NCBI GenBank assembly: GCA_004297165.1
Contig: SCUJ01000008.1
Location: forward strand, 1-64,000
Length of the DNA stretch: 64,000 bases
Origin: Gammaproteobacteria bacterium
GTDB taxonomy: Bacteria; Pseudomonadota; Gammaproteobacteria; Eutrophobiales; Eutrophobiaceae
Reading direction: 5' to 3'
Part shown: positions 35,909 to 45,660 of the stretch, one piece after another
Numbering within the stretch: position 1 is the first letter of the stretch
Layout of the letters: the number at the start of each line of letters is the position of its first letter
Made by a program: the position numbers and the translations under genes
The notes under the pieces: generated by a model
What the model was told of the DNA's origin: nothing
What the model saw: only the letters and a program-made list of their open reading frames with translations
The model's database searches: none

Positions 35909-37051
35909 ATGGGCAGGACGGGTCTCCTGTTCCTGGCCTTGTTGACTCTCGCTTTCTGGCGTAGCGGTCTCGCCGAAACGGAGGACGCTGAACACAAGGC
36001 CGCGGAACTTGAATCGGTGCGCGGGCAGATCCGCGCGGTCGAGGACAATCTCTCCACGGCGCGGACGCAGTCGCTGGAACTCAACAATGCATTGCGGGAA
36101 ACCGAACTGGCCGTCGCCGCCATCGGCGCGGAATTGCAAACCCTGGAGGGCCGCATCGAAGAGAACCGGCGCCAACTCGAAAGACTGGAACAGGAAAAGG
36201 CCGGACACGCGAGTCGTTTGCACGATGAACGCGAATACCTGAAACGGCAGATCCGCGCCGCCTACCGCATGGGCCGCGACGATTACGTAAAACTGCTCCT
36301 GAACCTGGAAGACCCCGACAGGATGGGGCGTATGCTCGCGTATTTCGATTACTACAACCATTCGCGCTCCGAGCGCATCGCAGCGATTGGCGAGGCCATG
36401 GCCGGACTCAGGCAGGTGGAGACGGAGATCAGAACCGGCGCAGCGAAGCTGGAGGAGTTGCGCGAGCGCGAGTCGCGCCAACTCGCCCTCCTCACTCAGG
36501 CGAAGGAGGCGCGCAACGGCGCGCTGGCGAAACTGGAAGACCATATCGATGCCGAGGGTAAACGCCTGCAAATCCTGCGACAGGACGCCGCCGAACTCGA
36601 GGCGCTGCTGGAACGGCTGCGGCAGCCGGATTTGGCGGCGGTCGGGGACCTGCAACCATTCGACTCCTTGAAGGGTAATCTCAAATGGCCCGTAAAGGGC
36701 CGCATCGCCGAGGGCTTCGGGTCGCTAAAGAAAGGCGGCAAATTGCGTCACCAGGGGGTGACCATCGCCGCCGAGAGCGGGACCGAGGTGCGTGCGGTGA
36801 GTCCCGGCAAGGTTGTCTTTGCCGACTGGTTCAGAAACCTCGGGCTGTTGTTGATCATCGATCACGGCGACGGTTACATGAGCCTGTATGGACACAACGG
36901 CAGATTGCTGAAAAAGGTGGGCGACTGGATTGCCGCCGATGAGGTCATCGGCAGCGTCGGCGACACCGGCGGCCAGACGCAGTCCGGGCTTTATTTCGAG
37001 ATCCGGCTGACGGGCGACCCGGTCGATCCCGCCATATGGTGCCGGGGGTAA
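35909..37051 (+). CDS. envC: EnvC-type LytM-domain murein hydrolase activator
   Basis: A periplasmic protein of about 380 residues from the chosen ATG, which starts a clean signal peptide (MGRTGLLFLALLTLAFWRSGLAE). An ATG at 35840 inside the gpmI 3' end is possible but gives a long basic leader. A long coiled coil (~residues 30-240) precedes a C-terminal LytM/M23 domain. The zinc motif is degenerate: HQGVTI replaces HxGxD, while LYGHN keeps one His. So, like E. coli EnvC, it should activate amidases at the septum rather than cut peptidoglycan. Confidence 0.9.
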   Translation: MGRTGLLFLALLTLAFWRSGLAETEDAEHKAAELESVRGQIRAVEDNLSTARTQSLELNNALRETELAVAAIGAELQTLEGRIEENRRQLERLEQEKAGHASRLHDEREYLKRQIRAAYRMGRDDYVKLLLNLEDPDRMGRMLAYFDYYNHSRSERIAAIGEAMAGLRQVETEIRTGAAKLEELRERESRQLALLTQAKEARNGALAKLEDHIDAEGKRLQILRQDAAELEALLERLRQPDLAAVGDLQPFDSLKGNLKWPVKGRIAEGFGSLKKGGKLRHQGVTIAAESGTEVRAVSPGKVVFADWFRNLGLLLIIDHGDGYMSLYGHNGRLLKKVGDWIAADEVIGSVGDTGGQTQSGLYFEIRLTGDPVDPAIWCRG

Positions 37052-37219
37052 TCCCGAACCCGCGCATAAGATTTCACGGCGCGCCGCTGCAAGCATCCAC
37101 TCTGAAACTGTTATATCATAAGCCGCATAAGACCAGTCAGGTCTAATCCATGTGGAGTTGAATCCGCGGCATCTTGCCGAGGTCATAACTTCACAGCGGG
37201 GATGCGCCTGGAGTTGACG

Positions 37220-38587
37220 ATGAAATACAGTCTGTTGTTTGTTATTGCCCTCACGACCTTAAGCCTTGCAAACGCCGCGCCCGCCGCGGAGGAAACCGCC
37301 ACGGCCCCGACGGAAGCGCCGGCTGCAGGCGCTCAAGCTGATGGAGATAAACCGCTGACGGAGCTGCCGCTTGACGAGATCCGCACCTTTACCGAGGTCT
37401 TCGCCAGGGTGAAGAGCGACTATGTCGAGAATATCGACGATCGGGACCTGCTGGAAAACGCCATCCGCGGCATGCTGGCCGGACTCGATCCGCATTCCTC
37501 GTATCTGAACGAGAAGGACTATGGCGAATTGCAGGAAGGGACCACCGGGGAATTCGGCGGGCTCGGCATCGAAGTGGGCATGGAAGACGGCTTCATCAGG
37601 GTCATCGCCCCCATCGACGACACCCCGGCGCAAGCCGCCGGCGTTCGCGCAGGCGATCTGATCGTCAAGCTCGATGAGACCCCGGTCAAGGGGCTCTCTC
37701 TGGAAGAGGCGGTGCAACTCATGCGCGGCAAACCCGGCACCCAGATCACCCTGACGATCATCCGGGAAAACGAGGAGAAACCACTCAACATCGTCATCAC
37801 GCGCAACGTGATCACCGTCAAGAGCGTGCGCACCCGGATGCTGGAACCCGGTCTCGCCTACCTGCGCATCTCGAACTTCCAGGCGCACACCGCGGAGGAT
37901 GCCCGCGCGGCCCTGCTGAAGCTCAAGGAAACCGCCAAGGAACCGATGCAGGGTCTGATCATGGATCTCCGCAACAACCCCGGCGGCATACTCAATTCGG
38001 CCGTGACCATTTCGGATCTCTTTCTCGACGAGGGCCTGATCGTCTACACCGAAGGGCGCGTCAGCGACGCGAAGATGCGGTTTGAAGCCAACCCGGACGA
38101 TATCCTCGACAACGCCCCCATGGTCGTGCTGGTCAACTCCGGTTCCGCGTCCGCATCCGAGATCGTCGCCGGCGCCCTCCAGGATCATCATCGCGCCATC
38201 ATCATGGGGCAGAAGACCTTCGGCAAGGGCTCCGTGCAGACCATCCTCCCGCTGCCCAACGACGCCGCGCTGAAGCTGACCACCGCCCGTTACTTCACGC
38301 CGAATGGCCGCTCCATCCAGGCCTCCGGGATCACCCCGGATATCCGCATCGACCGGCTCCGGGTGGAGAACCTCGAGGCGGACCCCACCCTCGTCATGGA
38401 GGCCGATCTCAACCGCCACCTCGATAACGGGAACGGCGCCGAGACCGGATCGGATCAACCCGAGGCGGAGGATGCCGTACCGGATTCCGTTACAAACGAG
38501 GAGACCTCGTTGTCCGAATCGGATTATGAACTCTACGCGGCCCTGAACGTGCTGAAGGGTCTGACGATCAGGCAGCAGGTCAACTGA
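37220..38587 (+). CDS. ctpA: C-terminal processing peptidase (S41 family)
   Basis: A periplasmic serine protease of 455 residues from the ATG at 37220, which has a GGAG Shine-Dalgarno 6 bp upstream; an ATG at 37202 is the alternative. Signal peptide, PDZ domain (~110-190; GEFGGLGIEVGM ... VRAGDLIVKLDE), and a peptidase core with nucleophile Ser in SGSASASEIVAGALQDH and general-base Lys in KTFGKGSVQT. It processes or degrades exported proteins. It sits between envC and yibQ, which are adjacent in E. coli. Confidence 0.95.
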   Translation: MKYSLLFVIALTTLSLANAAPAAEETATAPTEAPAAGAQADGDKPLTELPLDEIRTFTEVFARVKSDYVENIDDRDLLENAIRGMLAGLDPHSSYLNEKDYGELQEGTTGEFGGLGIEVGMEDGFIRVIAPIDDTPAQAAGVRAGDLIVKLDETPVKGLSLEEAVQLMRGKPGTQITLTIIRENEEKPLNIVITRNVITVKSVRTRMLEPGLAYLRISNFQAHTAEDARAALLKLKETAKEPMQGLIMDLRNNPGGILNSAVTISDLFLDEGLIVYTEGRVSDAKMRFEANPDDILDNAPMVVLVNSGSASASEIVAGALQDHHRAIIMGQKTFGKGSVQTILPLPNDAALKLTTARYFTPNGRSIQASGITPDIRIDRLRVENLEADPTLVMEADLNRHLDNGNGAETGSDQPEAEDAVPDSVTNEETSLSESDYELYAALNVLKGLTIRQQVN

Positions 38588-38594
38588 AACTCGC

Positions 38595-39371
38595 ATGTTC
38601 GAGCAACTGCGACGGCAGACAGCACGCTACAGCCTGATCCTGTCCTGTCTTTGTTGCATCGGCGTTGCCGCCGCGGATACCATCCTGCCGCTCCCGGCGA
38701 TCAGCATCGTCATCGACGATATCGGTTACCGTCACAGCGAGGATCTCCGCGCCATTGCCCTGCCGGGACAGGTGGCCTACGCCGTGATGCCCCATTCCCC
38801 TTATGGCAGGCGCATGGCCCGGCTGGCCAGCGCCGCCGGCCGGGTGGTGCTCCTGCATCTGCCCATGCAGGCAGAGGACTTCGGTAAAAACCGGATGCTG
38901 GGGCCGGGCGCACTGCTCCGGACGATGAACCGCGAACAGTTCCTGGAGACCCTGGAGATCAATCTGCGCGCGGTGCCGGACGCCATCGGGGTGAACAACC
39001 ACATGGGGAGCCTGATCTCCGGCGAGGCCGAGCAGATGCGCTGGCTGATGGAGATGTTGTACGATAAAAAGGTATTTTATCTGGACAGCCTGACCACCGG
39101 GCGCAGCGTGGCCAGGGTCGCGGCCAGCGAGAAACGGGTGCCCTTTCTCAAGCGGGATGTCTTCCTGGACAACGAGCGCGACGAGCGCCTCATCCAGTTG
39201 CAATTCGACAAACTGATCGACATGGCCAAAACGCATGGCCGCGCGATCGCCATCGGCCACCCGCATCCCGAGACCATCGCCGTGCTGGCCCGCAATCTCG
39301 CGCGGCTGGACAGCCGCGGGGTGCGGCTCATCAACCCGGCGGACATGGTCGGAGCGCTGCTCACTCCTTGA
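38595..39371 (+). CDS. yibQ: Divergent polysaccharide deacetylase YibQ
   Basis: A 258-residue protein with a signal peptide and a divergent polysaccharide-deacetylase fold (NodB-like, formerly DUF610). Visible signatures are ISIVIDDIGYRHSED (metal-site Asp pair), HLPMQ, GVNNHMGS and GRAIAIGHPHPETI. The substrate is not established for the family; conserved linkage with envC suggests cell-wall or septal peptidoglycan. It lies 7 bp after ctpA and overlaps convergent ubiB by 11 bp. Confidence 0.92.
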   Translation: MFEQLRRQTARYSLILSCLCCIGVAAADTILPLPAISIVIDDIGYRHSEDLRAIALPGQVAYAVMPHSPYGRRMARLASAAGRVVLLHLPMQAEDFGKNRMLGPGALLRTMNREQFLETLEINLRAVPDAIGVNNHMGSLISGEAEQMRWLMEMLYDKKVFYLDSLTTGRSVARVAASEKRVPFLKRDVFLDNERDERLIQLQFDKLIDMAKTHGRAIAIGHPHPETIAVLARNLARLDSRGVRLINPADMVGALLTP

Positions 39372-41025
39372 ACGCGAGGATCAGCAGCAGGAATCCCATG
39401 GCGCCCGCGACCCAGGACACCAGCGGGGCGCCGGCCAGAACGTACGGCGTATCGCCGCCCAGGCCGTAGACGATCGCGGAACTCATCAGCGCGCCGGAGC
39501 CGATCACCGAGAGCACCGTCCGCCGGTTATACGTGCGCATCTCCTCGCGGAGATAGCGGATGTCCTTGGAGTTGTTCTCGAGCTGAATCTTGCCGTCGCG
39601 CAGGCGGTCCATAAGGTCGATTATCTTGGCGGGCACATGCGGCAGGCGGTCCATCCAGTGCGGGAGATTTTCTTTCGTCCCGCGCCACAGTCCCCGCAGA
39701 CCCATCCGCTCGCTGATCCAGCGCTCCAGTTGCGGCCGGGCCGCCTCCCAGAGATCGAGTTCCGGGTAGAGCTGACGGCCGACGCCCTCGATGTTCACGA
39801 TCGTCTTCTGCAGGAGCAGCAGTTGCGGGAGGATCTCCATGTTGAAGCGCCGCGCCGTTTGCAACAGGCGCAGGAGCAGGTCGCCAAAGGAGATCTCCTT
39901 CAGCGGCCGATCGAACAGGGGTTCGCAGACCGCCCGGATCTCCGCCTCGAACTCGTCCACGCGGGTCCCTGGCGGCACCCAGCCCGACTCCACATGCAAC
40001 TCCGCCACGAGTTGATAATCCCGGTTGAGGAAGGCGAGCAGGTTTTCCGCCAGATAACGCTGATCGAATTCGGTCAGCGAACTCATGATGCCGAAATCCA
40101 CCACCATCACCCGCGCCGGCCGGTCCTCGGCGGGCGGCGAGACGAAGATGTTGCCTGGATGCATGTCGGCATGGAAGAAGCTGTCCCGGAACACCTGGAT
40201 GAAAAATATCTCCACTCCGTAACCGGACAGCCATTTCAGATCGACCCCGGCCCGTTTCAGGCCCTCGACATCGTTCACCGGGATCCCGGAGACCCGCTCC
40301 ATCACCAGCACATTGCGCCGGGTCAGGGACCAGACGATCTCGGGCACGTAATAGCGCGGCTCGTTGCGGAAATTCCGGCGCAGTTGCGAGGCGTTGGCCG
40401 CCTCGCGCATCATGTCGAGTTCGCCGATGATGGTGCGTTCAAACTCGTCCACCACCCCGGTGAGCCGCAGAAAATTCCCGGCCAGCCTGTATTGTTCGGT
40501 CTTCTCCGCCAGAAAGCGCATGATCCCGAGGTCGCTGCGGATGTTTTTCTCGATGCCCGGCCGGATGACCTTGACGATGACCTCCCGGCCATCCTTCAGC
40601 CTGGCGGCATGCACCTGGGCGATGGACGCCGAGGCCAGCGGGACTTCGTTGAACTCCGCGAACACCTCCTCGATCCGTTTGCCGTAGGCCTCCTCGACGA
40701 TCTTCCGCGCCTCCCGGCCGGGGAATGGCGGCACGCTGTCCTGGAGTTTCTCCAATTCCGCGGCGATGTCCCCGGGCAGCAGATCCTGCCGCGTGGACAG
40801 GATCTGTCCGAACTTGACGAAGATGGGCCCGAGGTCCTCGATCGCGAGCCGCATGCGCACGGCGCGCGGCCCATAGTCGCGGCCCCACCAGTTCCAGGGC
40901 AGGAGATAACGCAGATAACGCACCGGCCGAAACAGATGCATGGCGAAGATGATCTCGTCGAAGCCATGGCGGATGAACACCCGTTGAATGGCAATCAATC
41001 TCGCCATCTGCCGCAGGGTCAGCAT
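39361..41025 (-). CDS. ubiB: UbiB atypical kinase, ubiquinone biosynthesis
   Basis: A 554-residue ABC1/ADCK-type protein needed for aerobic ubiquinone synthesis. It has the KFGQILSTRQDLLP (KxGQ) motif, a Lys in VIVKVIRPGIEKNI, the HADMHPGNIFV catalytic loop and VVDFGIMSSL (DFG). Two membrane helices close the C-terminus. It is probably an ATPase that organises or releases lipid intermediates in the Ubi complex. It overlaps ubiJ by 7 bp. Confidence 0.96.
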   Translation of the reverse strand: MLTLRQMARLIAIQRVFIRHGFDEIIFAMHLFRPVRYLRYLLPWNWWGRDYGPRAVRMRLAIEDLGPIFVKFGQILSTRQDLLPGDIAAELEKLQDSVPPFPGREARKIVEEAYGKRIEEVFAEFNEVPLASASIAQVHAARLKDGREVIVKVIRPGIEKNIRSDLGIMRFLAEKTEQYRLAGNFLRLTGVVDEFERTIIGELDMMREAANASQLRRNFRNEPRYYVPEIVWSLTRRNVLVMERVSGIPVNDVEGLKRAGVDLKWLSGYGVEIFFIQVFRDSFFHADMHPGNIFVSPPAEDRPARVMVVDFGIMSSLTEFDQRYLAENLLAFLNRDYQLVAELHVESGWVPPGTRVDEFEAEIRAVCEPLFDRPLKEISFGDLLLRLLQTARRFNMEILPQLLLLQKTIVNIEGVGRQLYPELDLWEAARPQLERWISERMGLRGLWRGTKENLPHWMDRLPHVPAKIIDLMDRLRDGKIQLENNSKDIRYLREEMRTYNRRTVLSVIGSGALMSSAIVYGLGGDTPYVLAGAPLVSWVAGAMGFLLLILAFKE

Positions 41026-41672
41026 CGGGGTTTCTCCCGCAACGAGAGTTGCAGCCGGGCGATGCGTTGTTCCAGCTTCGCCACGACCTCCGCGAGCTCG
41101 CGCACCTGCCGGCTGTAGGCGCTCACGGTCTCCTGATTCGGCAGGACCTGCTGTTCATGGCGCAGATACTCGCTGAGATCCGCCCGTAAAGTCGTACTCG
41201 CGCGCCGGGTAAAATCCACGGCATCGCGCAGCAGATTCGCAACCCGCCGCGCCGCGAGTTCGCCGGTAAAGGTCGCCAGTCTGGCCTCCCAGTCGAATTC
41301 GAAATCCTTCATGATGGCCTGGAATTTTTGCGCGAGGGCGATATCGCCCGTGATGGTCAGATTGCCGGCGAAGGAATTTCCCAGCCCCCGCGAGGCCATG
41401 AGATACGCGACGAGGTCGCCCGGCTTGCCGCGGATGGAGACATGGGCCCCGGCGGCGTGCTCCGGCGAGAGGGTCAGGCCTTCCGGACCGGGACAGATGC
41501 AGATCCGTATCCCGGCGCCTTCGAATTCCAGCGCCAGGACCTTGCCGGTCAGTTCGGCCAGCGCCAAGAGGGTGTCGGGATCGTCCCGCAGGCTGGCGTT
41601 CACCAGCCTGCCGAGCCAGGCGTATGTCAGTTCGCCCGCAACCTCCCGGGCCTGCCCCCGGTCTGGGCTCAT
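41019..41672 (-). CDS. ubiJ: UbiJ ubiquinone biosynthesis accessory factor
   Basis: A 217-residue protein with an N-terminal SCP2 lipid-binding domain (GRLVNASLRDDPDTLLALAELTG ... ISIRGKPGDLVAYLMASRG) and a C-terminal coiled coil (TVSAYSRQVRELAEVVAKLEQRI). UbiJ binds ubiquinone intermediates and scaffolds the soluble Ubi complex. It sits between ubiE and ubiB with overlaps of 4 and 7 bp, the standard ubiE-J-B order. Confidence 0.93.
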   Translation of the reverse strand: MSPDRGQAREVAGELTYAWLGRLVNASLRDDPDTLLALAELTGKVLALEFEGAGIRICICPGPEGLTLSPEHAAGAHVSIRGKPGDLVAYLMASRGLGNSFAGNLTITGDIALAQKFQAIMKDFEFDWEARLATFTGELAARRVANLLRDAVDFTRRASTTLRADLSEYLRHEQQVLPNQETVSAYSRQVRELAEVVAKLEQRIARLQLSLREKPRC

Positions 41673-42418
41673 AGCTTATAGCCTCGATGGATGGCGACGA
41701 TCCCGCCCGAGAGATTATGCACATCCACACGGGAAAAACCGGCCTGCTCCATCATTGCCTTGAGGGTCTGTTGATCGGGATGGCGGCGGATCGATTCCAC
41801 GAGGTATTCATAACTGCCCCGGTCACCCGCGATCAGGCTGCCGAGTCGGGGTATGAGTTCAAAGGAGTAACGATCGTAAAGACGAGCGAGCAGCGGCAAT
41901 ACCACGGTCGAGAACTCCAAGATCAGGAGCGCCCCGCCGAAGGCGAGCTTGTCGTGCATGGATTGCAGGGCGCGCTGTTTGTCGGTGACGTTGCGCAGGC
42001 CGAAGGCGATGACGATGCCATCGAAGGCATTATCTTGAAACGGGAGGGCCTCGGCGTCCGCGAGGACATACTCGACGCCGCGCGTTATCCCCCGGTTCAG
42101 CAGGCGGTCGCGCCCGACGCGCAGCATCTCCTCGTTGACGTCGCTGAGAACAATGCGCCCCTCCGGACCGAGGCGTTTCCTGAGCAACACCGTCATATCG
42201 CCGGTGCCGCCGGCGACATCCAGGACGCGGGCGTTGCGCCGCAACGGCGCGATGTGAACGGCGTACCGCTTCCAGAGGCGATGCGCGCCCAAGGACATCA
42301 GGTCGTTCATCAGGTCATATCTGCCGGAGACGGAGCTGAACACCTCGCGCACGCGGCGCGTCTTCTCCGCGGGGGAGACCTGTCGGTAACCGAAATCCGT
42401 CGTCCCCGGATTAACCAT
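41669..42418 (-). CDS. ubiE: Ubiquinone/menaquinone C-methyltransferase UbiE
   Basis: A 249-residue SAM methyltransferase that C-methylates the benzoquinol ring. The family signatures are VSGRYDLMNDLMSLGAHRLWKR, VLDVAGGTGDMTVLL (SAM motif I), NAFDGIVIAFGLRNVTDK and the C-terminal FSRVDVHNLSGGIVAIHRGYKL. It is first of the ubiEJB block. Its start overlaps the DUF971 gene by 8 bp. Confidence 0.97.
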   Translation of the reverse strand: MVNPGTTDFGYRQVSPAEKTRRVREVFSSVSGRYDLMNDLMSLGAHRLWKRYAVHIAPLRRNARVLDVAGGTGDMTVLLRKRLGPEGRIVLSDVNEEMLRVGRDRLLNRGITRGVEYVLADAEALPFQDNAFDGIVIAFGLRNVTDKQRALQSMHDKLAFGGALLILEFSTVVLPLLARLYDRYSFELIPRLGSLIAGDRGSYEYLVESIRRHPDQQTLKAMMEQAGFSRVDVHNLSGGIVAIHRGYKL

Positions 42419-42779
42419 CCGTCTTGCGATCCACGCCCGCGCGCTTCAGGGACTCGAGATATGTTTGCCAATACTCCTGCTGATGGCTGCCGAGGTCATA
42501 AAGATAATCCCAACTGTAGATCCCGGTGCTGTGGCCGTCGTCGAAGACCAGCTTGACGCCATAATTGCCCACCGGCTCCACGTCGGTGATGGCGACGTTT
42601 TCCTTGTGGAGTTGCAGGGACTCCTGGCCGGGTCCGTGGCCGCGAACCTCGGCGGAGGGCGAATGGATCCGCAGGAATTCGCAGCTCATCTCGAAATCCG
42701 AGCCATCGTCGAAGCTGACGCCGAGCAGGCGGGATTTGGTGTGGAGGTTGAGCGCCGTGGGTTGTGGTTTGTGCGTCAT
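42411..42779 (-). CDS. DUF971 (gamma-butyrobetaine hydroxylase N-domain-like) protein
   Basis: A 122-residue DUF971 protein. Features include LHTKSRLLGVSFDDGSDFEMSCEFLRIHSPSAEVRGHG and VEPVGNYGVKLVFDDGHSTGIYSWDYLYDLG, the conserved core. In other proteins this domain is the N-terminal, zinc-containing part of gamma-butyrobetaine hydroxylase; stand-alone versions are linked to iron-sulfur or quinone genes. Position between hslU and ubiE is conserved in gammaproteobacteria. Exact role unknown. Confidence 0.9.
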   Translation of the reverse strand: MTHKPQPTALNLHTKSRLLGVSFDDGSDFEMSCEFLRIHSPSAEVRGHGPGQESLQLHKENVAITDVEPVGNYGVKLVFDDGHSTGIYSWDYLYDLGSHQQEYWQTYLESLKRAGVDRKTDG

Positions 42780-42797
42780 GGGTCTGCAAATCCGGGT

Positions 42798-44123
42798 CTA
42801 GAGAATATAGCGGGTCAGGTCTTCGTCCTTCAACAATGCCCCGAGATGCGAGTCCACGTATTCGGCGTCCAGCCGGAAACCCTCGCCGGGCCGATCCGGG
42901 GCCTCGAAGGAGATGCACTCCAGCAGGCGTTCCATGACCGTGTGGAGCCGCCGGGCCCCGATGTTCTCGGTGGATTCGTTCACCTGCCAGGCGATCTCGG
43001 CGATCCGGGCGATCCCGTCGGCGGTGAATTCCAAGGTAACGCCTTCCGTGGCCATGAGCGCGGTGTACTGCTCGGTGAGCGAGGCGTCGGGCTCGGTCAG
43101 GATGCGGATGAAATCCGCCGCGACCAGGGCATCGAGCTCCACGCGGATCGGCAGGCGCCCTTGCAACTCCGGGATGAGGTCGGAGGGCTTCGCCAGATGG
43201 AAGGCCCCCGAGGCGATGAAGAGGATGTGATCGGTCCTGACCATGCCGTAGCGGGTCGAGACCGTGCAGCCTTCCACCAGCGGCAGCAGATCGCGTTGCA
43301 CGCCTTCGCGGGAGACATCCGGACCGCTCGTCTCGGAGCGGCGGGTGACCTTGTCGATCTCGTCGAGGAAGACCAGGCCGTTCTGCTCGACGCTTTCCAG
43401 CGCCCGCAGCTTGATGTCGTCCTCGTTGATCAGCTTCGCGGCCTCCTCCTCCCTGAGCAGTTTCAGGGCCTCGCGGATCCGCAGCTTGCGCATTTTCTTC
43501 TTGCCGCCGCCCAGATTCTGAAACATGCTCTGCAACTGTCCGGTCATCTCCTCCATGCCCGGCGGGGCCATGATCTCGACTCCGATCGCCGGCATCGAGA
43601 CCTCGACCTCTATCTCCTTCTCGTCCAGCTTTCCGGCGCGCAGTTTTTCCCGGAATTTGTTGCGGGTCGCGGCGCCGGCCTCATCCTCGTCAGTCTGCGC
43701 GGCCCTAGGCATGGGCAGCAGCAGATCCAGGACCCGCTCCTCCGCCGCCTCGTGGGCGCGATCCCGCACCTTCTCCAGGGCGGCCTCGCGGGTCATCTTG
43801 ACCGCGACATCCGAGAGGTCGCGGATGATCGAATCCACGTCGCGACCGACGTAACCGACCTCGGTGAACTTGGTGGCCTCCACCTTGATGAACGGGGCAT
43901 TCGCCAACCGGGCGAGCCGGCGGGCGATCTCGGTCTTGCCGACGCCGGTCGGGCCAATCATCAATATATTCTTCGGCGTGATCTCGTTGCGCAGCTCGGG
44001 ATCCACCTGCATGCGCCGCCAGCGGTTGCGCAAGGCGATCGCCACCGCGCGCTTGGCCCGGTCCTGGCCGATGATGTGTTTATCCAGTTCGGAAACGATT
44101 TCCCTGGGGGTCAGTTCGCTCAT
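42798..44123 (-). CDS. hslU: ATP-dependent protease ATPase subunit HslU
   Basis: A 441-residue AAA+ unfoldase of the HslUV (ClpYQ) protease. Walker A is [15 protein letters not shown], Walker [12 protein letters not shown], with the GYVGRD pore loop upstream and the I-domain (about residues 110-240) between. The C-terminal tail (LTRYIL) docks into HslV. It follows hslV by 16 bp. Confidence 0.97.
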   Translation of the reverse strand: MSELTPREIVSELDKHIIGQDRAKRAVAIALRNRWRRMQVDPELRNEITPKNILMIGPTGVGKTEIARRLARLANAPFIKVEATKFTEVGYVGRDVDSIIRDLSDVAVKMTREAALEKVRDRAHEAAEERVLDLLLPMPRAAQTDEDEAGAATRNKFREKLRAGKLDEKEIEVEVSMPAIGVEIMAPPGMEEMTGQLQSMFQNLGGGKKKMRKLRIREALKLLREEEAAKLINEDDIKLRALESVEQNGLVFLDEIDKVTRRSETSGPDVSREGVQRDLLPLVEGCTVSTRYGMVRTDHILFIASGAFHLAKPSDLIPELQGRLPIRVELDALVAADFIRILTEPDASLTEQYTALMATEGVTLEFTADGIARIAEIAWQVNESTENIGARRLHTVMERLLECISFEAPDRPGEGFRLDAEYVDSHLGALLKDEDLTRYIL

Positions 44124-44139
44124 GTCGCTCCTGTCGCTG

Positions 44140-44688
44140 TTAATTCTGCCGTAATTCTTCGATGGTCGTGCTGTGATTGGTGTAGATGCAGATGTCGGCC
44201 GCGATCTTCAGCGCCTTTTCCACGATCTGCCGGGCGTCGAGGCTGGTGTTCTCCAGCAGGGCAAGCGCCGCAGCGCGGGCATAGGCCCCGCCCGAGCCAA
44301 TGGCCATGAGATCGTGCTCGGGCTCGATCACATCGCCGTTGCCCGTGATGATGAACGAGGCGTTGCGATCGGCGACGCAGAGCAGGGCCTCCAGGCGGCG
44401 CAACATCCGGTCGGTCCGCCAGTCTTTCGCCAGCTCCACGGCGGAGCGCAACAGGTTGCCCTGGTGCTTTTCCAGTTTGGCCTCGAACCGCTCGAACAGG
44501 GTGAAGGCGTCCGCCGTGCCACCGGCAAAACCGGCGATGATCCGGTCCTGATAAAGCTTGCGCACCTTGCGGGCGTTGCCCTTCATGATCGTGTCCCCGG
44601 TCGAGACCTGGCCATCGCCGCCGATGACCACCAGACCGTCGCGGCGCACGCACAGGATGGTGGTGCCTCTGAATTGTTCCAAACTCAT
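44140..44688 (-). CDS. hslV: ATP-dependent protease subunit HslV
   Basis: A 182-residue threonine peptidase forming a double hexamer with HslU caps. The short propeptide MSLEQFRG is cleaved so that the Thr of GTTILCVRR becomes the nucleophile. Other signatures: [53 protein letters not shown]. Pairing with hslU follows in the same transcript. Confidence 0.97.
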   Translation of the reverse strand: MSLEQFRGTTILCVRRDGLVVIGGDGQVSTGDTIMKGNARKVRKLYQDRIIAGFAGGTADAFTLFERFEAKLEKHQGNLLRSAVELAKDWRTDRMLRRLEALLCVADRNASFIITGNGDVIEPEHDLMAIGSGGAYARAAALALLENTSLDARQIVEKALKIAADICIYTNHSTTIEELRQN

Positions 44689-44757
44689 CTCCTGGGATAT
44701 GTACAGCGCGAATTGTACACGATGCCGGCGCCAACCGGGGATGATCCGCCGGTGGGC

Positions 44758-45657
44758 TCAGGCCTTTTTGCGGGCGCGGGGGTGGGCCTGGTCGTAGACC
44801 TTGGCCAGGTGCTGAAAATCCAGATGCGTGTAGACCTGCGTGGTGCTGATGTCGGCATGGCCGAGGAGTTCCTGGACGGCGCGCAGGTCGCCGCTCGATT
44901 CGAGGACGTGCGTGGCGAAGGAATGCCGCAGCATGTGCGGATGCACATGCGTTGCGAGCCCCTGCTTCACGCCCCACTCGGCCAGACGCTTCTGGATGAC
45001 CCGCTGGCCGAGCCGCCGGCCGGTGCGGCCGACGAACAGCGCCGTCTCATCGCTGTCCGAACTGAGGAACGTTTGTCTGACCTTGAACCATTCTCGCAGG
45101 GCCTTGAGGGCGTGGCGGCCGACCGGGACCTTGCGGGTCTTCCGGCCCTTGCCGGTGACGGTCGCCATGGCATCCGGCAGATCGAGGTCATCCAGATTCA
45201 TGGCCGCCAGTTCCGCAAGCCGCAGGCCGGAGGAGTAGAGCAATTCGAGGATCGCCCGATCCCGGACCGCGAGCGGTTCTTCGCCCCGGATCTCGACCAG
45301 CCGCGCGGCCTGATCCACATCGAGGGTGGCGGGGAGTTTTTTCGCCGTCTTCGGGGTCAGGATCCCGAGCGCCGGATTGTGTTTGACGAGCCCCTGTTTG
45401 TTGAGAAACCGGTAGAACGAACGGATGGCCGACAGTCCGCGTTGCAGGCTGCGGCCGTTCATGCCCTCCCGGTGACGGCGCGCGGTGAAATTGCCGAGCG
45501 TGCGGCCATCCAGCGCCTGCCAGGAGGCAATGCCTTCCCGTTCGCAATACGCCTGCAAAACACCCAGATCGCGGGCATAGGCCGCGCGGGTGTGCGGAGA
45601 GAGATGTCCCAGGCTGTGGAGAAAGTTCCGGAGCTTGTCCGTCTCGCCCGGGAGCAT
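44758..45657 (-). CDS. xerC: Tyrosine recombinase XerC
   Basis: A 299-residue site-specific recombinase resolving chromosome dimers at dif with XerD. An N-terminal SAM-like DNA-binding domain (HTRAAYARDLGVLQAYCE) and the catalytic domain with Arg in YSSGLRLAELAAMN, Lys in GKGRKTRKVPV, HMLRHSFATH, and the nucleophile Tyr in ISTTQVYTHLDF are complete. The order hslV-xerC-DUF484-dapF is the conserved gammaproteobacterial arrangement, so this is XerC and not a mobile integrase. Confidence 0.96.
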   Translation of the reverse strand: MLPGETDKLRNFLHSLGHLSPHTRAAYARDLGVLQAYCEREGIASWQALDGRTLGNFTARRHREGMNGRSLQRGLSAIRSFYRFLNKQGLVKHNPALGILTPKTAKKLPATLDVDQAARLVEIRGEEPLAVRDRAILELLYSSGLRLAELAAMNLDDLDLPDAMATVTGKGRKTRKVPVGRHALKALREWFKVRQTFLSSDSDETALFVGRTGRRLGQRVIQKRLAEWGVKQGLATHVHPHMLRHSFATHVLESSGDLRAVQELLGHADISTTQVYTHLDFQHLAKVYDQAHPRARKKA

Positions 45658-45660
45658 GGT

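Noticed and set aside
34243-36156. 637-codon minus-strand open frame antisense to gpmI and envC
   Set aside because: The opposite strand holds intact GpmI and EnvC motifs throughout; the antisense translation has no domain.
39235-41118. 627-codon plus-strand frame antisense to ubiB
   Set aside because: UbiB motifs are intact on the minus strand and the frame starts inside yibQ in another phase.
44758-45657. Phage or integron integrase
   Set aside because: The tyrosine recombinase has the conserved DUF484-dapF/hslV neighbourhood and XerC motifs, so it is the housekeeping recombinase.
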